NCBI GenBank assembly: GCA_000827205.1
Contig: KN832561.1
Location: 1,353,890 to 1,417,889, forward strand
Length of the DNA stretch: 64,000 nt
Direction: 5' to 3'
Source of the DNA: Plicaturopsis crispa FD-325 SS-3
Taxonomy: Eukaryota > Basidiomycota > Agaricomycetes > Amylocorticiales > Amylocorticiaceae
Shown: in pieces, positions 22,668 to 34,102 of the stretch
Numbering within the stretch: the first letter of the stretch is position 1
Layout of the letters: the number at the start of each line of letters is the position of its first letter
Translations under genes and position numbers: made by a program
The notes under the pieces: model-generated
Told to the model about the DNA's origin: nothing
The model's input: the letters and a program-made list of their open reading frames with translations, nothing else
Databases searched by the model: none

Positions 22668-24154
22668 TTATTCTCCAGGTATTGTAAACATGCCTATACC
22701 GCCGTGCCTATGGTGCATTAAAACAGTTAGAACGGAGAAGATGAGACCAAGCGTCGACTAGCGCACCCGGAGTGGCGAGAGAAGTAATCAAAATCTATGT
22801 TGATAGCGAGAGCCAGAATCGACTGAAGCCGTTTTCGCGTCAGATTTCAACGGGGGAAAAAGAGACAGAGCGTGCGAAGGTACATACCGCACGCTCCTCC
22901 AACGTGAGATCACGGATGATAGCAGTGCGCTTAAAGGCTTCATTTGGGTCTTCGCCGAACCGCACAAAATACCGACCTGCGCGCAGGATAGTAAATTGAG
23001 TTCAAGCGTCATGTGCACCCCTCTCACCTGTATCCGTGAATATCTGCAGGGTGATGAGTATGCGGGAAAGCGACAAGCGCACGCATATAGACGCACCTCA
23101 CGGCCAAAGCCCCGAAATGCCCGGTTGACGCTGGCCACCTGCTGGCCACGGCCGTCGCGGAGGCTGAAAGACCACGCCAGGAAGCCTTGGTCGACCACCG
23201 CAAATTGGCGAAAGAGATCCGTTTCGGGCTCCGGCTGCGCCTCGGACACCGTGGAGAGAATGTGTCGCTGTTTCTCTCTGCGGACGCGACGCTCGTGAGC
23301 GCGGGAAGACGAGGGGCACGGACGCACCTACCGAAGGAACAGGTCGTAACGCCTCCGCCACAGGTGCCAGCGCTGCTGTACCTCGGCAAACGTGTCGAGG
23401 ACGGGCTCGCCTTGTGCATGGGACTCGTCCACTCGCTGCACAAACATGCGCGAATTTATCCACGTGAACGGACGACGGAGCTGCGTTGGAGGTCAGGCCG
23501 CATGCGCAGAGAGCGGAGGCACGAAAGTCCCGACCCATAGAATCGGATCCCCATGAAGATCCATGACGAGCGCGCGGAACGGACGGTGAGTGTGCAGGAC
23601 CTGGCGCGTGAAAATGGAGAGCAGGCTTCGTGGTTCTTCCGCTATGTAGCCTAACGTCTCGCCTTCTTCATTTGCTGTTCGAAGGCGATGTGAACACGCG
23701 ATTCAAAAGCGGCGGATGGGTGCGACGAGTACGAACAGATGACATATTTGTTGGTTTGCTCGAAGCCCAAGAATATGTTGGCCATCTCGATTTGTCTGGG
23801 CTCGGTGAAAAGGCTGGTTCATCGAGCGCAGAGCAGGCTTACTTACCTCGTCACGACGAGAGTATCGTGCCCAAGTAGCAGCCTCCCCAAGCCCTCTTGA
23901 GGGTTGCGAGCAGGAGACCGTTGGCCCCATATATCTGAGTCCTCACTCGAAGGCCGTTCTTCGCGCTCTAATGTGTCGAACGGTGGGCTCGACGGACGCT
24001 CGCGCGTAGCAGACTTGCCCCGGAGAGTCTCGCGACGAGGTTTCCTGCCGCTACCGACCTGCTTCTCTGGGAATCGGGATAAAGCGTACGATCGTGCATG
24101 TACCAGAGGCCATGCGGCTCGTAGGTGGCCACAAGTGGTCAGACGAGCAAGCAT
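22668..24154 (-). CDS. Mitochondrial-type phospholipid scramblase (AIM25-like)
   Basis: Scramblase-family protein. Fungal relatives such as yeast Aim25 are mitochondrial. The start MLARLTTCGHLRAAWPLVHA at 24154 has the Arg-rich, acid-free look of a mitochondrial presequence. The family blocks follow in order: GYIAEEPRSLLSIFTRQVL, FRALVMDLHGDPIL, RPFTWINSRMFVQRVDE, QQRWHLWRRRYDLFLRE, QFAVVDQGFLAWSFSLRDG, VASVNRAFRGFGRE, RYFVRFGEDP, RDLTLEERA and the terminal ILALAINIDFDYFSRHSGHG. The last two exons are joined through an intron with donor GTGCGC, ending MFTIPGE with stop at 22668. The divergent neighbour (IF-2) is also mitochondrial. Classic animal scramblases bind calcium near the C-terminal helix; I make no claim about calcium here. 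Confidence 0.87.
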
Positions 24155-24356
24155 CGGTTGTCGCTCGCTTGGCGTAGGTGCTATAGCGTGTAGTAGGCAG
24201 CAATATTTGAAGTGCTTTCAATTGTGGCGCAAATAACATTGCAGTGAATGCTTTTACATGCCACGTGGCTACGTACCATAGCAGTCCGTCACTTTCCGAC
24301 TTTTATTTTCAGTTTCTCCTGCGCGTTTCTTGCGCTCCTTTATCTTCTGGACGGTC
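24155..24356. promoter_or_regulatory. Divergent promoter shared by the scramblase and IF-2 genes
   Basis: 202 bases separate the two start codons, and both products are predicted mitochondrial. No clear TATA box was seen, so co-regulation is only a suggestion from the layout. Confidence 0.4.
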
Positions 24357-27300
24357 ATGCACCGACACCGGACCAGCTTACTTCCAATTATCTCTGGGCA
24401 GAGGTCACACAGCGCCCGCAAGGCATCCACTGCGGCGAACCTAAAGGTACGTCTCTTCCAATCCCACTCGGTCCAATTTGCTTATCCAATGTACGCAATA
24501 CATTGCAGCCCAGGACAGAATGGGCTGCTGAACCGGAGAGCGTCGCCCCTCCAGCACCCAATCTCAGTAAATGGGCCCGTCCAGCTCCAGCTGTACAGAC
24601 GAAGGCCCCTGCAAGTTCTAGCTTCGCTGCCCGCCAACCTTCATCCTCGGCCCCAAACTGGAACGCGCCTGATAGGGCTCGGCCTGAGCGGTCGTCGAAT
24701 GGACAGGATAGAGGGAGTAGGAAGGGATCAGCTGGGAATGCGAGTACTAGCAAGTGGGCTCGAGATGTCCCGCCATCGTCCAATGCCGCTGGCAGATTTG
24801 CTTCTGGCAGTGGCTTGAACAGGTGGACTCAACCATCCCAGCCGCCAGCAAGGACTCCCTCGAGCTCGGGCTCGTTCCAGCGCGACGTGGCACCCCACCA
24901 AGAACCTACGATGGGGACAGACTTCCTTAACATCGGGGGGAAATTGCGGCCTACGAATAGTAGAGCCCCCGTCGGCCCAACGCCAAGAAGAGGAGGTGAT
25001 TCTCTCGACTCTCGCAGCACAGATACGCGCCAGATGAATCCAGTGCGAGCGAAAGACCCGCAGCGGAAGGGAAATGACGCTTCTTCCTCCAGGAGAGTTG
25101 TCTACGACGCTACGCCGGTCGCAACCACAGGAGAACTCGAGAAAGACTCGCGGAGGCGCGACCGGGAAAGGTTCAAGTCTCGAGGCTCTCTCGTTTCGCA
25201 TACTTACGGGGAAAATGCGACCCTTGGCGCTACACGGAGCTCGAGTGCAGGCGCATCGTCCAACACCGCGTCCAACGTAAGGAGAGCCAAACAGCGAGCT
25301 CGGCCGCGGATCGAGGTTTATATCCCTACTGTCGTGTCCGTAGGGATGCTTGCGAGGCTGCTCAAAGTGCGGCTAGGTGTGTTCAATTGTCTTATCTTTT
25401 ACACGGTACCGACATTTCTCATTCTGCGCCCCTACCTAGAAACACTGCAACGCAAAATGGCCCAAGCCGGCATGGGCCAGGAATCCCATTATGACTACGG
25501 TAGGCAGATCATTTTATGAATCTATTGGTGATAATAGCTGAGGCCTATGCAGTCCTCACATCTGACTACGCTGTTTTACTGGCCGAGGAATTCAATCGAA
25601 AACCAATAGTCAGCGATGAAGCAGCATTCGATATTTATCCTTCGTCAGTCCCATTCTCGTCTTTCTCGAGGCAATCCGTAACTCACCTTAATTAAGACCC
25701 ACGCATCCCAATCCGTCGACTCTGCCTGCTCGGCCACCTGTAGTTACAATTATGGGCCACGTCGATCACGGAAAGACAACGTTACTTGATACGCTTCGAC
25801 ACTCCGCTGTGGCCAAAGGCGAAGCGGGCGGTATCACGCAGCACATTGGTGCATTCTCCGTACCCGTACCATCCGGAAATGCCCAGGGACCGCAATCTAT
25901 CACTTTCCTAGACACCCCAGGTCACGCAGCGTTCTCGGCGATGAGAGCGCGCGGTGCCAGTGTGACCGACATCATCGTCCTCGTTGTTGCCGCCGATGAC
26001 GGTGTCATGCCCCAAACAAAGGAGGTCATCGAGCTCATTAGAAAAGACGCTGGGAAAGTCGGCGTCGTCGTAGCTATCAACAAAGTCGATAAACTTGGGG
26101 CCGACGTCGTACGCATGCTTTTGCTTGTAGCGACTTCTCTCTTTATTCATCTATCATTTTTAGGAGAAAGTGCAGATGGCACTGGTACAAGAGGGAATCC
26201 AATTGGAGTCGATAGGAGGCGACGTTCCCTCCGTCGAAGTTTCAGGTCTCACCGGGCAAGGTTTAGACACCCTCGTAGAGACTCTGTCTCTCATGGCTGA
26301 AATGCAAGACTTGCATGCTGAACGTGACGGCCCCGCCCACGGATATGTCCTTGAATCGAGGGTCGAGAAGGGTCTAGGGTGAGTCATCATCTCTTTTGCC
26401 AGCAGACCGCCGTCTGATACTGTCCTCAGACCCGTCGCAACAGTGTTGGTCACGCGTGGATGCTTGAAGACCGCTGCACACATCATCAGTGGAACTAGCC
26501 AGGCCAAGGTGCGGATCATGAAAGACCAAGTCGGCGCAGCCGTCAAGGCCGCGTACCCAGGCATGGCTGTCACTGTTTCAGGCTGGAAGGAGCTTCCCAG
26601 CGCTGGTGACGAGGTCCTCCAGGGATCGGAGGCGGACGTCAAAAAAGCTTTGGCTAACAGGGTGCGGAAGGAGAAGGTAGAGGCAACGCTGGTCGACGTT
26701 GAGGCTATCAATGTCAATAGACGGGAAGAACGGGAACGGAAAGAGATAGAGGACAAGGACGCGAAGACTAGACAGGGACTAGCGAGCGCCCCGGTCGAGG
26801 AGGTCGAGCATGGTCCCAGGCAACTCCGACTGGTGGTCAAGGGCGATGTCAGCGGCAGTGTAGAAGCTGTCGTTGGCGCCATAGAGAGCATAGGTAACAA
26901 GGACGCCGTCGTAAAAATCGTTTCTAATGGTGTCGGCGACGTGTCCGAGACCGATGTGATGATGGCGAAAACAGCAGGAGGTAACGCATCGTTTTTGTTG
27001 TGTAAACTCCCTGCTCACGTCCGTTTTGACAGCTATGATCGTGGCCTTCTCCGTCAACGTTCCCCGTGCCATGGAGGTCCTGGCTGCTCAAAATGAGGTC
27101 CCAATATACTCGACACCGATCATATATCGCCTCATGGACGAAGTCCGGGACCGTATCATTGCGTTGTTGCCGAAGACGATCGAGACCACGGTGACGGGGG
27201 AAGCCAATGTCCTCCAGCTGTTCGACGTCTCCGTCAAAGGGAAGATAACGAAAAAGGTCGCGGGATGCCGTGTTTCGAACGGCATCGCCGACAAAGCCAA

Positions 27301-27552
27301 TAAGGCTCGGGTGGTGCGCAATGGCACCATCGTCCACGCTGGTACGTTGACTTCCTTCCTTGCGCCTCAAACCGATTCTGACGCGGAGCGTTGCTTACAG
27401 GAACCATCGAGACATTGAGGTACTTGAAAAAGGACGTCACTGAAATTCGCAAGGGCTCGGAATGCGGTATGGCCTTCACACAATTCGAAGACATCCGCGA
27501 GGGAGACCTTATTCAGTTCTACCGGGAGGTCGAAGTACCTGGCGTGTTATAG
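24357..27552 (+). CDS. IFM1: Mitochondrial translation initiation factor IF-2
   Basis: GTPase that delivers initiator tRNA to the mitochondrial ribosome. I chose the ATG at 24357 because it gives a presequence ([20 protein letters not shown]). Its exon also joins in frame across the intron 24447-24508 to [11 protein letters not shown]; an earlier ATG at 24248 is in a different frame and would not. A low-complexity Ser/Pro/Arg-rich N-terminal region is followed by the IF-2 N-domain ([15 protein letters not shown]). The G domain has GHVDHGKTT (G1), [10 protein letters not shown] (G2), DTPGHAAF (G3), NKVDKL (G4) and an SGL (G5). Domains II to IV follow, with [11 protein letters not shown] and a C-terminal [13 protein letters not shown]. 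At least six introns. The stop TAG is at 27550-27552. Confidence 0.93.
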
Positions 27553-27643
27553 TCGTACACCATAGCCGGCCGTATATCACCCACATATTATTATTGTATT
27601 CTCTTCTAATCAATTACATTTGTTAGCGCTCCTGGCCCCCCCT

Positions 27644-29068
27644 TCACGATGTGCCAACTTTGCTAGTACCACCTTCTATGATAATCTCCTTCCCCCCGAT
27701 GGTCCCTGTTCTACCTCCGACCCCGAAGGTCAAGCTGATATTTCCAAGGCTTTTATCCGTCTTCTCCAGGACAGTCCAGCTCCTGCCGTCTTGTTTCTTG
27801 AGCAGCACTTCGACCTGTAGATGATCAGCAACATGAACAAAGTACAGAAACTGATATCATACTTTCGTCCCGAAGTACTTGAACGAAGACGCCGCACTGT
27901 CGACAGGACCAAAAAGTTCCAGTGTGCGCTTGAAACGTTTTGATCCAGGCAGATACAAGTTGAAGTGGACCTACCAGAACGTTCAGTCAGGCCATGAAAG
28001 ACAAAGGACAGCACGTCAAACGCACATGTGTATCGCTAATCTCGACGGAGCTTTTGTCCTTGTCCGCTTGTTTGGCAAAAACTGAAACGTGTACTTCTTC
28101 TCGAGTTTGATAGTGGTCTACACGACATTCCGTGAATTCTTCAGTCTTTGTAAGGATATACGATGAGAACAGCTGCCAGGGAAAGCAATGAGATGTACTT
28201 ACCGTTGGTTCCGTGACTTTCGGGGCGAAGATATGACGCCCCGTCTTGCATCCTTTGATCTTCAAGAACTCGTCGAATTCGAGAACACGGCGTTTGCAGC
28301 ACAGATAGCCCTGATGGAAAACCTAAGACCTAGAGACGTTCACGAAGAGGATATAAATTTACCTTGCTTCCTTCTCGGAAAATAGGCTGCGTAGATAGCA
28401 CACATTATTGAAACAGCATGTGGAGAGACAAGAATACTTACAGGTGCTGGATGGTAAGTGCACACGGTGCCTTCCCCGTCTCCTTTCCGATTTATCTCGT
28501 CGCTCACAAATGCAACGCCGCAACCCTTGTGCCGACATGTCGTGCCAGGTTTTACGGTAACGTCAAGGTCCTCTTCCTCCTCGACAATTGGTGCGGGCTT
28601 CGGTGTAGCAGAGATTGCTGAGGCTGCAGGAGGGCTCTTTGCACTGATCCCACCATTGCCGGACGTATACACCTCCTTCCCGCCTACTACCTCGGCTACA
28701 GTGAGGGTCTCGTTGGGGCTAGGTTTTGGCGCCTCTACTTGTGGCTTTTCGTCTGTGTGAGTTCCTTTCGTGCATCCCTAGACATAGACCATATGAGCGG
28801 ATACAGTGGTTATTAAACGCAGAACATACCGGAATATTAGTAAATTGGTCGAATTCCATCACTGGCTTGTTCACGTCCGAGCAGCACGACCAGGACTTGA
28901 GCCCTTCGTGGAAGACCTGTTGAGGTGTCGAAAGTTGGCCGACCGTTTTCTGAGCTTTCTCCTGGCGGATGAGCTCACCGGACCACCCGAGTGATAGGAG
29001 CAGCTCTCAGCGGTATTAGCCGCTGCATCGTACTCCTGGCGGCACCCATTTCTTGTGCAGCGTGGCAT
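27644..29068 (-). CDS. CHORD-CS domain protein (CHORDC1/CHP1-like)
   Basis: Hsp90 co-chaperone-type protein with two zinc-binding CHORD modules and a CS domain, expected in the cytosol. CHORD I starts at the first residue (MPRCTRNGCRQEYD, then SCSYHSGGP, then a CC pair and GCT). A linker rich in Ala, Pro and Glu leads to CHORD II (TCRHKGCGVAFVSDE, VCTYHPAP, YLCCKRRVLEFDEFLKI, GCKTGRH). The CS part includes CRVDHYQTREEVHVSVFAKQ and KRTLELFGPVD, and ends near IIIEGGTSKVGTS. In metazoans and fungi this architecture belongs to Chp1/melusin relatives; the plant RAR1 counterpart lacks the CS domain. About six introns. The start ATG at 29068 lies 75 bases from the divergent neighbour's ATG. Confidence 0.92.
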
Positions 29069-29143
29069 AGTAGATGGCAGTCAAAGACGCGGTATATCGT
29101 CGGCGGTCGCGTTACTTATAGGTTGTGGTCAAAAAGTGAATCG
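29069..29143. promoter_or_regulatory. Very short divergent promoter
   Basis: Only 75 bases separate the start codons of the CHORD gene (minus) and the carrier-like gene (plus), so the core promoters must overlap. Confidence 0.4.
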
Positions 29144-30607
29144 ATGAGCTCAGCCTCAGCCACACTGCACGCGTTTACCATCGGAATTCGGAGTTGTCTC
29201 TCCTTGCTTCTCCTCCGGTGGTTAACGTTGGGACTCTGCCGCACTCAGTGCTCAGTGAACGGTCTCTTGGTATCTTATTTGCGGTCTTACTTCTGTGGAA
29301 GGCGCCAGTGGACCTATTCTATGCTTGGGGCATGTCGGTGTCGCTTTCTCAGGAAAACAGCCAGGACCATGGAAACTCTCTATACGCCGCCCTAGCTCGT
29401 ACGGCAACACGCAGCGTCGCGCTCTATTTTTCGAGGCCCATGCGTTTGTTTAGACCCGCCAAAGGTACGCCTCTTCATATTTTCTTCCTTTCTGAGCTGA
29501 CGTAGAGCCCCAAGTGAGCGGATGGCAATCTATGCGTGGCCTGGCCATGCAACACGGCGAGTCGTTGACGCCAAAGTATATGTATGGGCTCGTGAAACAG
29601 CAAGGGGTTAGTCCTATCGATATGTCCAGCTTGATATGCTTGATCACGGAATGAAACGAGAGGTCCCTAGTTCACAATAATTGCGAAACATTTTATTCCA
29701 CCGATCATGATCAACGCGGCGCTGGGCACTATACTTTGGACGACTTATTCAGAAACATCTGCTGCACTTGGTGACGATAGTCACCTAGGAGTTGCCGCTT
29801 TATCGGGCGCTGCAGCTGGTGGCGCACAAGCCGTCTTTGCTGCCCCTGCGGAGAATGTGCGCCTTGTACTTGAAGGTGGCCGGGGCCGGGGCTGGTCCCA
29901 CGCCTGGAAAGAGGTTTTCCGCGGAACTGAGCCTCCAGCGCGACCCCGGGAAAATCTTCGAGAATTACGACAGGTCAGACACTGGATGCACGAAGTTGGT
30001 GAGATGGCGGGGCGAGGGTGGGATGGCTGGGGGTGGGGATGTGCGAAAGACGTGTGCGGTGAGCATTCCGGGGATGCAGCCGTTGATATCCTTAGGAAAC
30101 TCATGCCTACTCTCGATTGGTGCCGACGAAGGGTTTGCGGCATTTTTCACCGTGTTTGAGATCACGCGCCGCATCGCCGTACAAACCAGGGAGGCGTCAC
30201 AAGGCATCGTCGCTCAGCGCTTCACGCTGTTTTTCGGAGAGGACGAAACACGGCTACAACATATCCGGCGCCATTTCCCGCGTACCGTGTATGGCTTAAC
30301 GCTGGTCACGGGCGGTGTCATCGCGGGGCTGTCCTACGAGCTTGTTTCCCGGCCATTCGACTTTGCCCGAAAGGCAATCCACCTTGAGACTGTGACGCAT
30401 GCACCGAAGGACCGCTCTGTCATCAGGTCGATGAGGCACCTAATCGAGGAAGAGGGCGTCTCTGCCTTTTTCAAAGACCCCTCCGTCATCGCCTCTGGCG
30501 AGGGCAAACCCTCTAAAGGACGTGCGGCCTTGCGGACTCTTGGCAGAGTAGGCCCCTGGGGTCTCGGATTTCTGGTTTGGGAGGCGTTTGGGCCTGGACT
30601 GTCCTAG
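29144..30607 (+). CDS. Mitochondrial-carrier-like membrane protein
   Basis: Probable inner-mitochondrial-membrane protein distantly related to the SLC25 carriers. The start ATG at 29144 is supported by a 53-base intron (29196-29248) that brings MSSASATLHAFTIGIRS into frame with LLSERSLGILFAVLLLWKAP. Later blocks are NSLYAALARTATRSVALYF, HFIPPIMINAALGTILWTTY, LSGAAAGGAQAVFAAPAENV (carrier-like small-residue helix followed by PxExVR), GWDGWGWGCAKD and VYGLTLVTGGVIAGLSYELV, then RPFDFARKAI (second PxD-like turn). It ends GFLVWEAFGPGLS. The classic PX[DE]XX[RK] repeat is only partly kept, so transport activity is not assured and the substrate is unknown. About four introns. Confidence 0.72.
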
Positions 30608-33074
30608 GCTTTCGCATTCAGCAAATTTTGCGTGTTTATTTCTACAAGACTAATCAGTAATGCATCTTCTAGACGGACGATGGGCAGTTCGCGCTGTGCG
30701 CTCCCCGTAGACCATCCCACTTTAGCTCAGTCCACGGTTTTCGTTCTCATGAGGAGCCATGACCGCACAATTATTTGACATCCTGTGTGGTCTCGCTCAG
30801 TCTATCTTGCCATGCTTTCGAACGCTCGGTTCTATACGTGAGTCGGCTCCTAGCTCAAGCTATATGTCTGGACTGACTCCTTGATCGAAGTTTATAATAT
30901 TTGCTAACAGTTTTCACGGCGCAAAGTACAGTATCACTTCGCAAATCAACGGATTCAAAGGTCCTATTTTTCCCATGGGGTACAGCAGTTGTTATCACGT
31001 ATGGTGGAAGACAGGCATCCTCAGTGCCGGAAATGTGAGCCAAATGTATATATTGGTGAGCACCTCATGTAAAGCTGAATTTGCATTTACACATATCACG
31101 AGTCGACAGCCTCAGTCCTCAGAGTCAAGAGATAACGGTGTCCGATGAATCAGGGCTCACCCTGTATGACACCTTGCTCCCCCTCGTCAATCTATATCAG
31201 AGGTCTGAATATCCACGCGGTTCTCCGATTTTCCTCAGCGCCACGTACCCCGTCCTTACGTGTACCGCATCCCCCGTGAGTCCTGGGCACGATAAGCCTG
31301 CACACCATCACGATGAAATTTCACTGTCGTCTACCAATGGCCTTTCCTTCAGCGGGCCATGTGTTTGCGGTCTGTACAACGGTTTGCGCTATCCGAGAGC
31401 CGCGGAGTGCCACCGGGGACTGCGCAGGTGGTTGTCGACCATATTTGGGAACGGAACTGCCAGGAAGACTGACAGCAAGTAGCGTGTTAGCAGGTATTCC
31501 GTCGTCCGTGACCCCTGCCCAATCAATTCGACCTGGCTAGTGGGCTGTATCTCCACAAGCCCGAAATCTAGCAGGAGGAAAGAGATCCTGTCCGCATCGT
31601 CACGTAAGTCCTCAAGCAACGTTTGCGATGTGATTTAACGCATGGTCTCCCTATCCTTGCCGGAGGCAGTACACCCCCCATGGCGTCCAGTCTAGATGTC
31701 ACCCCGGCAATGATGAGTGTGTATGGGCAACGGGTTGTTTGCCCGAGGGCTTGCGCCCAAGCTCTAGCCCCTCGAACATGGATGTGCAACCTCCCCTGCT
31801 GTTTAGGGAGGTGACAAAAGCTCGAGGCGTCGTCCACCGTCGAAACGGTGTCTGGCCACTGGTCTGATACATGTGCGTTTAGCTCAGGGAGATCTGTGTG
31901 TACACGCTCACTTCTCCGCTCCTGTACACTACGCTGGCTCTCCACGTCAGACGAATGGGAGGCGACGTTACATGTTGCGTACGATCCTGGGCGATGTTGG
32001 ACCCGTCCTAGGAAAGCTACCTCGCCCCTCCTCGTTGATGCTATTTCCGCCTTGGAATGTATAGTAGTGAGTTCAAGTCACAGTTTCACCGAGGACAGGC
32101 ATGTCAATTGATAGTGAATTGACTTTACCCACTCAAGCTTTGCTGTTAATAGCAGCATCTGTATACTCTAAGATTGTCACCCTCCAGCTCTCGTTTGGTT
32201 GTCCCTTACCTTCAATGGTCGGGGGCTTATCATGCGAAGCACTACTGTCATGAGTGCAGTCATAACCTGCGTAGCCTGTGGTAAAACTTCCATTCCAAGT
32301 GAGTCACCACGTTCATCTTGTGGTCATAAATCCGCTGAAACCGCAGTTGTGCTCGTCGTCACTCACGGTCAAGGCATTGGTGTGTCCCGGAAGCTTACGG
32401 GCATTCTCTTCCCGACCCCCTCTCTAGTCTCCGTGGAATGCGATAGTTCCCTTCACGGTGCTCGCCGGCGCCTCGAGCCTGCTGTAGGCCTATCGCTATT
32501 AATACCCCTCAGAAACTGCCTAATACTGTTTCTCAGGGTAGATTTCATGGACGGCGATCGATGACTCCATGTGAAGCTACGACAGCCGGGTTTCATTTGT
32601 CTATCAAATCCATTCTATTCCTCTATTTAATCTCAGGCTCTTCTACACCGAAGATGCAGAGACCCTGGGAAGAGGGCGATAGAAAGTCTTTGTATCGCTT
32701 CGAAACCCACCATGGACTCCGGCTACAGAGGCATGTCTCTCGTACGATAGGTTTCATGGTATTTGCAATAGTCCCTAACCATGCCAGATACTTGGGAGTA
32801 GAAAGAATGATACTACCTCACAATATTACAGCTATTAGCAAGCATCGTGCCAATCTCCAACGTTCTCGATTTTGTGGCGTCTACATGTTCAGAATACTTC
32901 CTCACCCGCGGACCCGCCACTGAGATTCGGAGTGTGAAAGACTCGTCCGCGGCGACGGGGAGAATCAAACCGTGTCTCTCTACCACCAACTCTCGCGTTC
33001 GTACCCTGGTTTCGACACTACTCCTTCAACAACTTCTCCCTCAACAATTTTCTCAGCGGGAGCAAGTGCTCTGG
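30608..33074. other. Gene-poor stretch
   Basis: Many frames of 60-130 codons on both strands, none with a family signature. The plus-strand piece at 32340-32564 (AVVLVVTHGQGIG) faintly recalls a helix of DUF6533-type proteins, but no other part of that family is visible, so at best it is a relic. Confidence 0.4.
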
Positions 33075-34037
33075 ATGACTTCAACCTGGAGAAATCTCGC
33101 TGTAACACGACAAAAGGTTTTCAGGTCGACAGTACAGAGCAATAAAAGATGCGTTAGCAACTTTATTGACTTCAAGACAAATGCTGCCATAGCTCCACGA
33201 GATTACGCCTTATACCCCGACTTTTTCTCAGTCCCAGAGCAAACCTTATTGCTCTCCGCCGCCCTCCAGAAATTGAATTCGGCCGAGTCCGCGAGGTTCA
33301 GGAAACGGAGAAGAACCTTCGAGTCTGCTATTAAGCACGACCCCAGCTCCTCATCCATGCAATCATTATTTCTCCCGGACGAGTTCTACGAGTTCCAGCA
33401 GGTCCGTCTCCCTAAAAAGCACCTGACATGTATTGACATAGAACTGCCTCTCTCGAGCAAATAGGGACACTACGACGGTGTCATCCACAACTACCGCGAG
33501 ATGCATGTTTCCTCCTGGCCCGATATTCCCGAACTCCCCCCTCTCCTCGCACGCTTGCGGCAGCTGCACCCCGATGTTGACACACAGACCCATTTGCTAC
33601 ACCTTGCATCGGACGGGGAAATACTCCCGCACGTCGACAATGTAGAAGCGAGTGGCACTTGGATACTGGGTGTCAGCCTCGGCGCCGAGAGAGTTATGCG
33701 CATAGAAAGCGTGGAAGAGAGCGGGGAATCTTTCGACATATTACTGCCATCCGGAAGTGTCTACTTGCAAAAGTGAGCGTCTACGCTGTTATTTGCGCTG
33801 TTGCTCTAACGGTGCCGATGTATTCAAAGAGACTCGGTCCGATTTCAATATAAGCACTCCATTTGGAAAAAGGCTTCCTTCAAAGGGCGCCATATTGAAG
33901 GAGGACAGCGCGTAAGTATAATGGTCCGGGTGAGTCGTTTCATGGCACCTGTACAAAAAGGCTTCTCAACATGGGCATATAAGGATCTCCTGCGGACGAC
34001 CGATGGAACGCATACCCTATCCAATACAGTTGCTTAA
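33075..34037 (+). CDS. ALKBH7-like mitochondrial Fe(II)/2-oxoglutarate dioxygenase
   Basis: AlkB-family dioxygenase closest in look to ALKBH7, a mitochondrial member. The N-terminus MTSTWRNLAVTRQKVFRSTV is Arg-rich and free of acidic residues, as in a mitochondrial presequence. Core: YPDFFSVPEQTLLL, then after intron 33402-33464 HYDGVIHNYREMHVSSWPD. The HxD motif follows (ILPHVDNVEASGTWILGVSL), then LPSGSVYLQK, the distal His in QYKHSIWK, and the 2-oxoglutarate-binding Arg in GGQR. All three iron ligands (H, D, H) are therefore present. The end is uncertain: splicing at GTGAGT near 33930 gives VRDLLRTTDG and a stop at 34035-34037; reading through uses the same stop in the same frame. Confidence 0.82.
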
Positions 34038-34102
34038 ACACCTACACCTTCTATACAACTACAGTCGTGTCCAATGTCGTAATGCATGATACTCAGACTC
34101 CT

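Noticed and set aside
24248-25519. Start of IF-2 at the ATG at 24248 with an uninterrupted 423-codon frame
   Set aside because: That frame reads through an intron (24447-24508) and gives a hydrophobic, non-presequence start. The ATG at 24357 spliced at GTACGT gives a typical mitochondrial presequence and stays in frame.
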